From NCBI GenBank assembly GCA_937899835.1, contig CALCCE010000074.1, forward strand, positions 1-41,700: a DNA stretch of 41,700 bases. The letters are read 5' to 3'. Made by a program: the position numbers and the translations under genes. The notes under the pieces are model-generated. The model was given only the letters and a program-made list of their open reading frames with translations. It was not told the origin of the DNA and made no database searches. How positions within the stretch are numbered: the stretch's first letter is position 1; each line of letters opens with the position of its first letter. The DNA comes from an uncultured Flavobacteriales bacterium (GTDB lineage: Bacteria > Bacteroidota > Bacteroidia > Flavobacteriales_G > Salibacteraceae). Positions 34,100 through 41,700 of this stretch are shown here, piece after piece.

Positions 34100-34786
34100 A
34101 TGAGTACCTCGACCAACAATTCCTTTGCCTTGCAGGAAATTTTGCTGGGCATTTCCGATAGCCTCAACGAAGCGCAAGAAGCTTTGCGCGATGTGGCGCC
34201 TTACGATGCCTATGGGCGTCCAAACACTACTTACCAACTCCCTTACCTGGATTTCGACCTGAAGGTGACTTCGGAGTTTGAAACTCAAACGACTACCACA
34301 GGAGCCTCTGAAAACAAACGGCAAGCTGTCCGCTTCGGGGCCGTGCGCCAACCAGCGGCAAACGGCCCCGGCTCCAACACCAGCAAAACCGAGGTGTTGA
34401 GCACCATTTCGGGGCGTTTCATTGCGGCTGTGCCCAACGAAGGTTTGCCCCAAACCATTATTCAGGCCAAAACTGAAGTGCCCAACAAAGCGGTTGATGG
34501 TCGCTATGCGGTAGGCCTTACCATTGAGCTGAGCAACGCGGCCGGCGAACGCATTGCCGATGCGGTGGTGGAGATCAACCTCGACGAAGTGGCGACCGAG
34601 AAACTCAACGCGGGCACCATGCCCGATCTACCTACACAAGCGGCTGGGGAGGTGCGCACCGATGCCAACGGGCAAGCGCAAACCACCATTTATTTCCCCG
34701 CCAGTGATTTCGACAAAGACAATTACTTCATTTTCACGCTCAACATGGGCACCGTTGCCAAACGACTGTCCATCAGCAAAAACTAA
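34100..34786 (+). CDS. Shared-frame-like N-terminus joined to Ig-like domain
   Basis: 228 residues. The first 60 resemble a shortened locus frame (EILLGISDSLNEAQEALRDV, then TYQLPYLDFDLKVTSEFE, in the place of the GFxPTFY-xxx-E-L segment). From about 115 on, an Ig-like/Big_1-type domain is suggested by VGLTIELSNAAGERIADAVV and GEVRTDANGQAQTTIYFPAS, ending in a short Lys-rich strand. No signal peptide. Such domains normally build extracellular or virion-like structures. Coding starts 3 bp after the basic protein gene and stops 4 bp before the next gene. Confidence 0.65.
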   Translation: MSTSTNNSFALQEILLGISDSLNEAQEALRDVAPYDAYGRPNTTYQLPYLDFDLKVTSEFETQTTTTGASENKRQAVRFGAVRQPAANGPGSNTSKTEVLSTISGRFIAAVPNEGLPQTIIQAKTEVPNKAVDGRYAVGLTIELSNAAGERIADAVVEINLDEVATEKLNAGTMPDLPTQAAGEVRTDANGQAQTTIYFPASDFDKDNYFIFTLNMGTVAKRLSISKN

Positions 34787-34790
34787 AACC

Positions 34791-35576
34791 ATGGCTACCA
34801 AAAGCTCCAAAAGTTCCAAAGCAGCTAATCCCAACGAGGGAGAAGCACAAAATCCCGATCCTGTGAAGGGCGAAGGGATTTCTAAAAGCATTTTATTTAC
34901 GGCTACTCTGCGCAACCCCTTCGACCAATATTTGGAAGGGAAATTATTTACCATCGAAATTTTTGATGCAAAGGCGCAACAATGGTCTGGCCTGGCGGTG
35001 GACCTTCCTATTTCTAAAGGAATGTTGCAATACGACTTCCCTTACCTGGTTTCTGGCAAAGCAGTTGGTGAGTGGGGTGCCAGAGTAGCCCAAATGATTG
35101 AGTTCGGTAGTTTTCCGCAAGTTCGTTTGGTTCATGCCCCCTCCGTAAAATCGGAATGGACCGAAGTGTTGGCCTTTGGTGGATTGCTGGCTCCTCGCGA
35201 ATCGGGCGCAACCGGATGGCACTTGCACTTTGGCAACCTGTGGGTGTTGGATGGCAAAACCATGCACCAGCACCTCGACGGGGAGCAGCCGGCGTTTGAA
35301 TACACGGTAGCTGCCGTGCCCCGGCCGCGCGGCAACCATACCCTTTTTCCGGCTTTGCAAGCCGCACTCACCAACCCGGAGGCGTTTGAAGATTTTAAGG
35401 CGGGAGAAGGGAAACCCAAATTTGAGGGGACCGAAAAAGCCACTACGCAGGAAGGCGAGCCGGCTAAAACTTCAGATGCGCTGTTTTTGGCCAACCAACA
35501 ACTGCAATTGCAGCAGAGCGAGATTACCCGTCTCAACGAAGAACTGCGCCTCAAAAACCAGTTGATCGCTGCCTAA
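34791..35576 (+). CDS. N-terminal part of interrupted coiled-coil/PASTA gene
   Basis: 261 residues to a TAA at 35574-35576. ATG 34791 follows the previous stop by 4 bp. Residues about 28-180 form an unknown strand-rich domain (SKSILFTATLRNPFDQYLEG, WHLHFGNLWVLDGKTMHQHL, TVAAVPRPRGNHTLFPAL). The end is a coiled coil (LANQQLQLQQSEITRLNEEL, RLKNQLIAA). The reading frame stays open past the stop with no frameshift, and the heptad pattern continues (DSELQQKQVSVDQLQQSV). A single base change (CAA or GAA to TAA) would produce it. The product is probably truncated unless the stop is read through. Confidence 0.75.
   Translation: MATKSSKSSKAANPNEGEAQNPDPVKGEGISKSILFTATLRNPFDQYLEGKLFTIEIFDAKAQQWSGLAVDLPISKGMLQYDFPYLVSGKAVGEWGARVAQMIEFGSFPQVRLVHAPSVKSEWTEVLAFGGLLAPRESGATGWHLHFGNLWVLDGKTMHQHLDGEQPAFEYTVAAVPRPRGNHTLFPALQAALTNPEAFEDFKAGEGKPKFEGTEKATTQEGEPAKTSDALFLANQQLQLQQSEITRLNEELRLKNQLIAA
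35574..35576 (+). other. In-frame TAA splitting a coiled-coil gene
   Basis: TAA lies between GCT GCC and GAC TCG in the frame of 34791-36122. Coiled coil is seen on both sides, and no ATG initiates the downstream part nearby. Confidence 0.8.
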
Positions 35577-36122
35577 GACTCGGAACTGCAACAAAAGCAG
35601 GTTTCGGTAGATCAATTGCAGCAAAGCGTGGATGCCGGACAGACCAAGGCTGCACCCGTCAACCAGATTTACAAGCAATTGGTAGAGGAAGTGAACACCG
35701 CCTCCAAAGCCACCAAGGCCGATGAAAACAATGCCTTCACCTTAGGAGCGGTGAAGTTGAACCTGAAAACCTTTGTGCGTCAAGACGATGACGGCATGAA
35801 ATTTCAATTGGTCGATGCCGGTACCGCCAATCAGTTCGATCAAAACTACATCAGCGACCTCACCATTGATGTGGTGGGACAGGAACCCGAACCGGTGGGC
35901 AACACTCCTTCTATTGTGGTGCCCCGCGTCACGGGATTGACTGAAACGGCCGCCCGCAAGCGCTTGAAGCAATTCGGCTACCGCATGGAGGCCATTTATC
36001 AGAGTTCGGAAAATCAAATTGTGGGACAAGCCTTCAAACAAACCCCGGTGGCGGGAGACGACCTGCCTTCGGGAGAAACCATCACCGTCATTTTTGCAAA
36101 AGCCGCCGGCAGCTTTGCCTAA
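35577..36122 (+). CDS. C-terminal part of interrupted gene, with PASTA domain
   Basis: About 182 residues in the same frame as 34791-35576. It begins with the rest of the coiled coil, then PVNQIYKQLVEEVNTASKAT, a strand segment (AFTLGAVKLNLKTFVRQDD) and a PASTA domain (about the last 65 residues: PRVTGLTETAARKRLKQFGY, QTPVAGDDLPSGETITVIF). The strand segment is vaguely like trypco2-type modules. PASTA domains usually sit in exported kinases or penicillin-binding proteins, so their place here is unusual. The only early start codons are TTG 35616 and similar, which makes independent translation doubtful but possible. Confidence 0.6.
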   Translation, partial: DSELQQKQVSVDQLQQSVDAGQTKAAPVNQIYKQLVEEVNTASKATKADENNAFTLGAVKLNLKTFVRQDDDGMKFQLVDAGTANQFDQNYISDLTIDVVGQEPEPVGNTPSIVVPRVTGLTETAARKRLKQFGYRMEAIYQSSENQIVGQAFKQTPVAGDDLPSGETITVIFAKAAGSFA

Positions 36123-36156
36123 GGCCACCTCATTCACCTTTTAAACTTCTATTACC

Positions 36157-36789
36157 ATGGCAAACAGTGCCCTTGATTATATGAAAGACGTGTTGTCGGC
36201 CCCCTTGGGCGAATTGATTTCCTCCATTGGTGCCGGTGTGGCCGATGCGCAAGCCGCTTTGGATGCCGCCTCCCTGGCGCAAACCCTGGAGATTTACAGC
36301 GACACCGACAATCCGGTCGCCCAGCAATTGCGGGCAATCGGTTACCAGCCTACTTTTTATGCCCTTCCTGAAACAGAGGTGGAGGCACAAGTGGCCTTCT
36401 CCTTAGCGGCCAGCGGGAGTAGCTCGACTCCAGGTACCAACCAGGTGGGACAAGGCAAGGCCCGGATGTACGCCACGCCGATGAATCCATCGGTGACCAA
36501 CAAGTACAACATGGAAACTTCGGCCAGTGCCAAGTTGAAATTCAAAATTGTTCCTGTACCTCCTCAGGGGAATATTGCCGATTTGCGGGTGGTGCCCAAC
36601 GTGGAAGGCAAGACCAAAGCCGAGGCGCTAAACCTGCTCGACACGCTCAACCTCAACTACAGCATTCAGGCCGACGATGATGGCAACCAGCCAACCACGG
36701 ATGACTCAAGTGTGGTGTTGGGACAAACGCCGGCACCTGGCGAAGTGCTCAGCCAGGGAGATGCCGTGGAATTGCGTTTTCACGCGTAA
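36157..36789 (+). CDS. Shared-frame paralog with C-terminal PASTA domain
   Basis: 210 residues. VLSAPLGELISSIGAGVADA then QAALDAASLAQT (about 11-44), RAIGYQPTFYALPETEVEAQ (about 55-74), then a Ser/Gly-rich insert, and the closing NKYNMETSASAKLKFKIVPV then PPQGNIADLRV. Directly after comes one PASTA domain (about 147-210: VPNVEGKTKAEALNLLDTL, TPAPGEVLSQGDAVELRF). It is the last gene of the run, ending 8 bp from the convergent DUF2723-like gene. No signal peptide. The family frame thus exists as a stand-alone unit and with OmpA or PASTA partners. Confidence 0.75.
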   Translation: MANSALDYMKDVLSAPLGELISSIGAGVADAQAALDAASLAQTLEIYSDTDNPVAQQLRAIGYQPTFYALPETEVEAQVAFSLAASGSSSTPGTNQVGQGKARMYATPMNPSVTNKYNMETSASAKLKFKIVPVPPQGNIADLRVVPNVEGKTKAEALNLLDTLNLNYSIQADDDGNQPTTDDSSVVLGQTPAPGEVLSQGDAVELRFHA

Positions 36790-36797
36790 TCCAGCGG

Positions 36798-38621
36798 CTA
36801 TTCTTGCATGAGTTTCGGGAAGGCATTGTCTTGTTGGTAATCGACAATGAGTTCGATGACGCGCTCCATGATGGCTTCGTTGTTGGGGCTGCGATCTACC
36901 AAAGTGGGATCTTTGGAACGGTTTAGGTCGTTTTGCAGGTTGTAGATCAGGGTTTTAGCAATGGCGTTGCCTTGGTCGAATTTATCGAGCTTGTAGTGGT
37001 CCTCCAACAGTGCTAAGGTGATGATATCGTAATGGAGTACTGCATCGGGAAACAATTCCATGCATTTGTCCAAGGCGGCACTGGCCATGTCATTTTTCCC
37101 TTGTTCGATGTAGGCAGCCACCAAACGGTGAAAGGCTTGCCGGTAGACATGGCCCATCAACTTTTCCCGGCCTTTCATGTTGGCCAGCCCGCTCCAATCA
37201 AAGGTTTTTTGAAGATTTTTCGACAATACCTTCGGGTCAACCGAAGCGATAGCATTGCCTTCGACCGGTGTCTTGGTAGCAGTTAAGCGGTAGGCCAGGC
37301 CTTCCAGTTGAAAATATTCTTGCAACCCAAAAAACGAATTGACGGACATGGTGGTGGTGAAGTAAATGGGCCGCTCGGGGTTGTTGTGCAAGATGTCCAG
37401 CAGCATCAGGTGGCCTCTTAGAAAATAAGTACCCTTGATGCTCCATTCGATGGTCTGATCGCCCATGGGAAGGGTAAAACTTCGGGAAGGAGCCATGGGG
37501 TATTGGGTATCGCCGTACGGCACGAATTTATCGTCCTTCTTCAGGAATTCGATTACCTCACCCACCGGGCTAGCTTGCTTGCTTTCCTGATTGACCATCA
37601 CAAACTGCCGTTTATCATTGGCAAAGTCGGCTTGCGTAAACGAGAGTTGCAACTCGGGTGCTTTGCCAATTTTCTCCCGCAAATGATCGATGTAGCGCGA
37701 AGTGCTCAGTAAGCTCAGGTTTATGACGAGCACATCGGGCCGCACACCGTATTTCACTTGCATGTAGAGCAAGGGATAGGTATCGTTGTCGCCATTGGCA
37801 AACAAAATGGCGTTGCGGTCGCAAGAGTTGAGGTAGTTTTTGGCCACTGCCCGGTAAAATTCTGAGTAGAGACCGTCCGCCAGTTCTTTTTGGGCTTCTT
37901 TCTCGTTTTGATGCGTACGCAAATCCAGAAAAGCCGTGAGGTGCTCGTTGGCTACCTTCATGCCGATGTTGCCCACAATGGTTTTAAACTCCGGGTCGCG
38001 CTTTTCCAACTCCGCATATTTCTCGATCGCCTTGTGGCGGTACTGCCGGTACTGCGCCAGTTGTTCGGGTTGGAGGCTGTTTTTGCCTTCCGGCAATTCG
38101 AACTTTACCTTAAAATCCGCCATGCCCGAATTGTTGTGCAACAAGTTGGAGGCATAAGAAGAATAAGCCCGGCCAAGGGCGTAGAGGTTCGAATCCGAAA
38201 TCGTTTTGGCATCTCCAAACGCATCGATCATGTCTTTGTCCCAACCCGTGTAACCGTAATAAGGACAGAGTTGGTAATAGCGTTTCGAAGAAACATTGAT
38301 AAAAGAAGCCAACTCGCCTGCATTGTCCTCGTTTTCGCCAATCATCGTAAAAGGCACCGGCGTGTATTTCTGTTTCTGGGCGTTCCAAAAAAGTTCGCGT
38401 TTGATGACTTTCGGAGCGCTGTTGTAGTCGATGAGGGCCACGTGCCACCCATCGGGGCGTTTTTCAAAGGCCAGTTTAGATCCGCTCGGCTTGTCTTTGG
38501 TTGAATAAAGGGCATAGAATTTTTGCACCACCGCATCGTAATTCGGAAATGGGACAGGATCGGGTGTGCCCAATACCAACAAACATTGCAGGCTGAGGAA
38601 CAAAGAGAGCAGGAGTTTCAT
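36798..38621 (-). CDS. Secreted DUF2723-like periplasmic protein lacking the membrane part
   Basis: About 607 residues from ATG 38621, which opens a signal peptide (MKLLLSLFLSLQCLLVLG); an ATG seven codons upstream is possible but less signal-like. The core segment AILFANGDNDTYPLLYMQVK followed by YGVRPDVLVINLSLLST and RYI matches the periplasmic C-terminal part of Bacteroidota DUF2723 (TMEM260/GT117-like) proteins. Those normally begin with many membrane helices, absent here. Helical repeats make up the last 150 residues (AAYIEQGKNDMASAALDKCM). It may be a soluble module acting with another membrane enzyme, or a separate function. It begins 59 bp after the LytS-type kinase gene on the same strand, probably one transcript. 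Confidence 0.78.
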   Translation of the reverse strand: MKLLLSLFLSLQCLLVLGTPDPVPFPNYDAVVQKFYALYSTKDKPSGSKLAFEKRPDGWHVALIDYNSAPKVIKRELFWNAQKQKYTPVPFTMIGENEDNAGELASFINVSSKRYYQLCPYYGYTGWDKDMIDAFGDAKTISDSNLYALGRAYSSYASNLLHNNSGMADFKVKFELPEGKNSLQPEQLAQYRQYRHKAIEKYAELEKRDPEFKTIVGNIGMKVANEHLTAFLDLRTHQNEKEAQKELADGLYSEFYRAVAKNYLNSCDRNAILFANGDNDTYPLLYMQVKYGVRPDVLVINLSLLSTSRYIDHLREKIGKAPELQLSFTQADFANDKRQFVMVNQESKQASPVGEVIEFLKKDDKFVPYGDTQYPMAPSRSFTLPMGDQTIEWSIKGTYFLRGHLMLLDILHNNPERPIYFTTTMSVNSFFGLQEYFQLEGLAYRLTATKTPVEGNAIASVDPKVLSKNLQKTFDWSGLANMKGREKLMGHVYRQAFHRLVAAYIEQGKNDMASAALDKCMELFPDAVLHYDIITLALLEDHYKLDKFDQGNAIAKTLIYNLQNDLNRSKDPTLVDRSPNNEAIMERVIELIVDYQQDNAFPKLMQE

Positions 38622-38680
38622 ACCGTTGAGTTGTGGAGCCATGAAAATAGGAAATCCCTCCCTCTTATTTCATGAATGAC

Positions 38681-41665
38681 TTAGATGGCCTCTTCATAAG
38701 GGAGCGTCACTTCCACCCGAGTGCCTCGTGCTTGTCCCGTTTCGTCTATCAGGTCGTGCACCTGCACCGGATGCAGGTTCTCTTGGTTGAGGATTTCTAC
38801 CCGCCGGGAGGCGATCATCATCCCAAAAGAACGGCCGGTCTTGCGGTAACTTTCGCGCTGTTGTGCGGCTTGTCTGCCAATGCCGTTGTCTTCAATGCCA
38901 ATTACCAAATGCCCGTTTTGTCGAACGGCTTCTACTTGGATGGTGCGTGGTCCTTTTTTGGGTTTTAATCCGTGCCAAATGGCGTTTTCAATGTAGGGCT
39001 GAATCAAAGTTGGCGGTAGCACGACCTTTTGTAGATCGACCGAATTGGCGGCCGTTTCAAAAGTGATGGCTGGTCCTGAGAAGCGCTCCGATTCCAAGCC
39101 CACATAGTGCCGCATCAAGGTCAATTCTTCAGCGAGGCTGACTTTGTTGCGTTCTGAGTTTTCCAACACGGTGCGAATCAACTCGGCAAACCGTTGCAGG
39201 TAACTTTCCGCGTCTTGCGGCTGGTTTTTGGTGAGGTAGAACTGCACCGAAGCAATGGAGTTGAAAATAAAGTGCGGGTTGAGCTGGGCTTTGAGTGCCC
39301 TCAGTTCGAGCCGCGACATTTCCAAGGCAATTTCTGCTTTGGCCTGCTCCCGCTGTTTTACTTGCCGAGTGCGGAGCAACACCAACCCGTAGATGGCCAC
39401 CAGCGCCACCAATCCACCGGCCGTGCGGAACCACCAGGTTGCCCAAAACGGGGTGGCAATGTGGAAAGCCGCCGACACCTTTTCGCCCATGTCCACATGA
39501 CGAATGCCCGTGCGCACCTCGAAGCGGTAGTCGCCCGGAGGAAGGTTGGTGAACTGAATGGAGTTGTTTTCGGTAGCGCGCCAGTTGGTGTCGTAGCCCA
39601 GCATGCGGTATTCAAACTCCAAGGGCCGCCGACGGTAGGAGATGCCTTCAAAACGAATTTGAAGCTGGTTTTCATCGTGGTGCAATTGGTATTCCTCTTG
39701 CAAGGGCATCAGCGAATCGTTCACCAATACCTTCCACACCAAGGTGCGTGGCAGGGCCAGTGGAGGGCGCAAGCGATCGATCCTTTCCCGAAAGGTGCCA
39801 ATTTGCGATCCCAGGTACACATGCTCCCCAGTGATGGCAAAGTTGCCTTGAAAAATACGGTTGCCGGCCAGTTCATCATACGCATAGTTTTGATGGATCC
39901 AGCCAGTTTCAGTGGTAGTAAAACGACTGAGCCGTCCTTCAAAGGCCATGCGAAACCAAAGTTCATCTCTGGAAAGCATCAAATAGTCGCCAATGCGAAA
40001 ATTACTGCCATCAGGTGCCTGGATTTCTTCCATTCCCTTGGCGGTGAGGCGACTGAGTTTCGAATCGATGGATTGCAACCAAATTTCTTCTGGTCGGCCA
40101 GGAGCCGCAAAAACAAATCGGATACGTTTGGTGAGTTCGGCGGGACAAGGTTGCAATGGGCGAACGAATTGTTGATCCTCCAATTTCCAAAGCCCGTCCA
40201 TACACCCTACATAAATGGCTCCTGCCGGGGTGATGTGAAAATCGTAAATGTGATTTCCGGGAAGCCGGGCCTTCGAAAAAGGGGAGATGCTACCGTTTTC
40301 AAGGCGGAACATTTGCGTTCGGGAAGCTCCAACTACCGAACCGTCGGGCTGCGCCTTCAAACACCAGGTCACCTGTCGGATGGGAAAAACCTCCGGGTCG
40401 AACAGGTAATTGGTCCATTCCACGCCATTCCACCGGGCGATGTGGGTACTGTAAGACAGGTAGAGGTTGCCCCCGTTAGAGTCGTAGGTAGCCGAATAAG
40501 GGTAGGGGCGTTTTTCGGATGCGGGCAGTGAAACCGGCAAGGGTGGAATCAAGGTATACATCGTATCTGGTTCCAGTACCACCACCTTATTTTGATCCTC
40601 AAACAAGCAAAACACCTTGTCGCCGTCCGAAGCTATTTGTGCGGTGCGCTCCAATTCGGGATAACCGTTTTCTTTGCCAAAGCGTGGCGTATGGGGATAG
40701 GGCATACAGGCAAAGCCCAGGCCTGGCACCCGCATCCAAAGCCCACCAATGGGGTCTTCGGCCAGTATGGCCGCGGTTTTTCCGGCAAACATTTGATCCC
40801 TGGGCCGTAGGTCGTTGCGGCTGGCCCGCCAAATGCCATTGCTGGAAGTGCCCAGCCACAAGTTGCCCCGCGAGTCCTCCAGTAATTTGCCAATGCGGTA
40901 GTCGTAGTCCTGTACTTGCATCAACTTTTCTTCCGTGAAGCGGTACACCGATTGGTTGCCCGTGGAAAAAGTGAAGGTGCCGTCTTCGTGGGGCAGCAAA
41001 GTAGATTCGGCAATAGGGTGAGCATCTTTCGTAGGGAAGAGCACCCGGTAGTCCTCCACCGAATCGAACCAATACACCGCCATGCTTTGGCCAATCCGCG
41101 ATTGTTGGTTGACGTGGAAGTGCAGCGGAAAGCCACGCTGGCCCACCCGGATGATGCCAAAGCCGTCGATGCCGCTGGTAGAATCGATCATGGCAGTTAC
41201 TTCACCAGTTTTGCTGATGGTATGGTAGCCGTAGTCTCGAAGACCAAGGTGAAGCGTGCCGCTATCATCCCGGTGAATGGACTCGAGTTGTGTGCTGACC
41301 AAGAGCTCCAGCTTAGCTGCCTGGTGGTAGGTAACGGCCGAATCGCCGTCGAGGTAGACCAGTTCACCGTTGTTGGCCAGGACCCACAGGCGGCCGGCCA
41401 GGGCTTTGTGGATGGCAATAAAGTTTTGATCCCGCAAGCGAACTTTGCGTTGGATGGATCGAAAATCGGTACCGTTGAAATAGAACAATCCGTTGCGGGC
41501 CATGTAGATCATGCCGGTAGCATCCACCTCAATGTCGTAGATCGAGTTGGGGTGAATTTTTCCCATGTAGTATTCGGCGGTCCAAACCGAAGGCAGGGGT
41601 TGTTGGGCCCAAGTGGCCGTGGCGATGCACAACAGGCATGCAGCCAGTAAGCGAGTGTAGGTCAT
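38681..41665 (-). CDS. LytS-type sensor histidine kinase with two-component propeller
   Basis: 994 residues. Signal peptide (MTYTRLLAACLLCIATATWA), then about 600 residues of two-component-regulator beta-propeller repeats (IYDIEVDATGMIYMARNGLF, GNLWLGTSSNGIWRASRNDL, TPAGAIYVGCMDGLWKLED). A Y_Y_Y domain (about 640-730; FEYRMLGYDTNWRAT, LPPGDYRFEVR) precedes one membrane helix (about 735-757). The cytoplasmic end is a His_kinase domain (LKAQLNPHFIFNSIASVQFY, His near 798) and HATPase (IEDNGIGR). Known for the family: these kinases sense extracytoplasmic signals and phosphorylate LytTR regulators; the LytTR regulator at 25494-26228 is the only candidate partner here (inference). The gene is complete; 41666-41700 shows nothing further. 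Confidence 0.93.
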   Translation of the reverse strand: MTYTRLLAACLLCIATATWAQQPLPSVWTAEYYMGKIHPNSIYDIEVDATGMIYMARNGLFYFNGTDFRSIQRKVRLRDQNFIAIHKALAGRLWVLANNGELVYLDGDSAVTYHQAAKLELLVSTQLESIHRDDSGTLHLGLRDYGYHTISKTGEVTAMIDSTSGIDGFGIIRVGQRGFPLHFHVNQQSRIGQSMAVYWFDSVEDYRVLFPTKDAHPIAESTLLPHEDGTFTFSTGNQSVYRFTEEKLMQVQDYDYRIGKLLEDSRGNLWLGTSSNGIWRASRNDLRPRDQMFAGKTAAILAEDPIGGLWMRVPGLGFACMPYPHTPRFGKENGYPELERTAQIASDGDKVFCLFEDQNKVVVLEPDTMYTLIPPLPVSLPASEKRPYPYSATYDSNGGNLYLSYSTHIARWNGVEWTNYLFDPEVFPIRQVTWCLKAQPDGSVVGASRTQMFRLENGSISPFSKARLPGNHIYDFHITPAGAIYVGCMDGLWKLEDQQFVRPLQPCPAELTKRIRFVFAAPGRPEEIWLQSIDSKLSRLTAKGMEEIQAPDGSNFRIGDYLMLSRDELWFRMAFEGRLSRFTTTETGWIHQNYAYDELAGNRIFQGNFAITGEHVYLGSQIGTFRERIDRLRPPLALPRTLVWKVLVNDSLMPLQEEYQLHHDENQLQIRFEGISYRRRPLEFEYRMLGYDTNWRATENNSIQFTNLPPGDYRFEVRTGIRHVDMGEKVSAAFHIATPFWATWWFRTAGGLVALVAIYGLVLLRTRQVKQREQAKAEIALEMSRLELRALKAQLNPHFIFNSIASVQFYLTKNQPQDAESYLQRFAELIRTVLENSERNKVSLAEELTLMRHYVGLESERFSGPAITFETAANSVDLQKVVLPPTLIQPYIENAIWHGLKPKKGPRTIQVEAVRQNGHLVIGIEDNGIGRQAAQQRESYRKTGRSFGMMIASRRVEILNQENLHPVQVHDLIDETGQARGTRVEVTLPYEEAI

Positions 41666-41700
41666 GGAGGAACTGGGGATTTGTGGGGTTAGTTCATTTT

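Noticed and set aside
27171-36789. Extracellular contractile injection system, phage tail or R-body locus
   Set aside because: No sheath, tube, baseplate, spike or ATPase gene, and the paralog signature does not match R-body proteins.

Overview
The window looks like a chromosomal segment from a Bacteroidota bacterium, most likely a member of the Saprospirales/Lewinella group (inference). The support is type IX secretion (T9SS) signatures: two large adhesin-like proteins with gliding-motility/type B sorting C-termini, a type A sorting protein and a PorP/SprF protein. Other support is LytS/LytTR-type signalling, a stand-alone DUF2723-like periplasmic protein, and Bacteroidota promoter boxes (TAnnTTTG). 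No tRNA, rRNA, CRISPR or insertion sequence was seen. Layout: 1-291 is a tandem array of about 51-bp units, each able to fold into a small hairpin. Then come an M20 peptidase (minus), two tandem secreted choice-of-anchor-L proteins (plus), and a histidine kinase-gpmI pair (minus). At 10.8-13.5 kb lies a probable restriction-modification pair (N4-cytosine-type methyltransferase and PD-(D/E)XK nuclease) split by a PorP/SprF gene. From 13566 to 14286 there is no gene; instead there are six tandem large-loop hairpins, each followed by the box CCTCACCCAA or a close variant. From 14.3 to 18.7 kb is a two-component locus (GAF/PAS kinase, NarL-type regulator, a degenerate receiver and a second receiver). 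The two receiver genes carry the same 37-bp promoter motif, placed exactly the same distance from a consensus -7 box. A LolA-like protein and a T9SS type A protein follow. The part most likely to be undescribed runs from 21.2 to 36.8 kb. On the minus strand are two paralogous proteins with Pro/Ala-rich N-termini and a deaminase-like signature (HAE plus PCxGC), a LytTR regulator and a CIA30-like protein. On the plus strand, 27171-36789 is a compact run of about ten genes with no recognisable known system. It encodes a protein of five L7/L12-CTD-like repeats, a TPR-like protein, and at least five paralogs sharing an N-terminal AEAQ helix, a GFxPTFY segment and a C-terminal VPxP segment. Into this shared frame are placed an OmpA-like domain, Gly-Ser linkers or a PASTA domain. 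The run also holds an Ig-like protein, a very basic protein, and a coiled-coil/PASTA gene interrupted by an in-frame TAA. None of these products has an evident signal peptide. The run ends nearly touching a convergent secreted DUF2723-like gene, which lies downstream of a large LytS-type kinase with a two-component propeller sensor. That kinase and the LytTR regulator flank the whole locus and could form a pair (inference).
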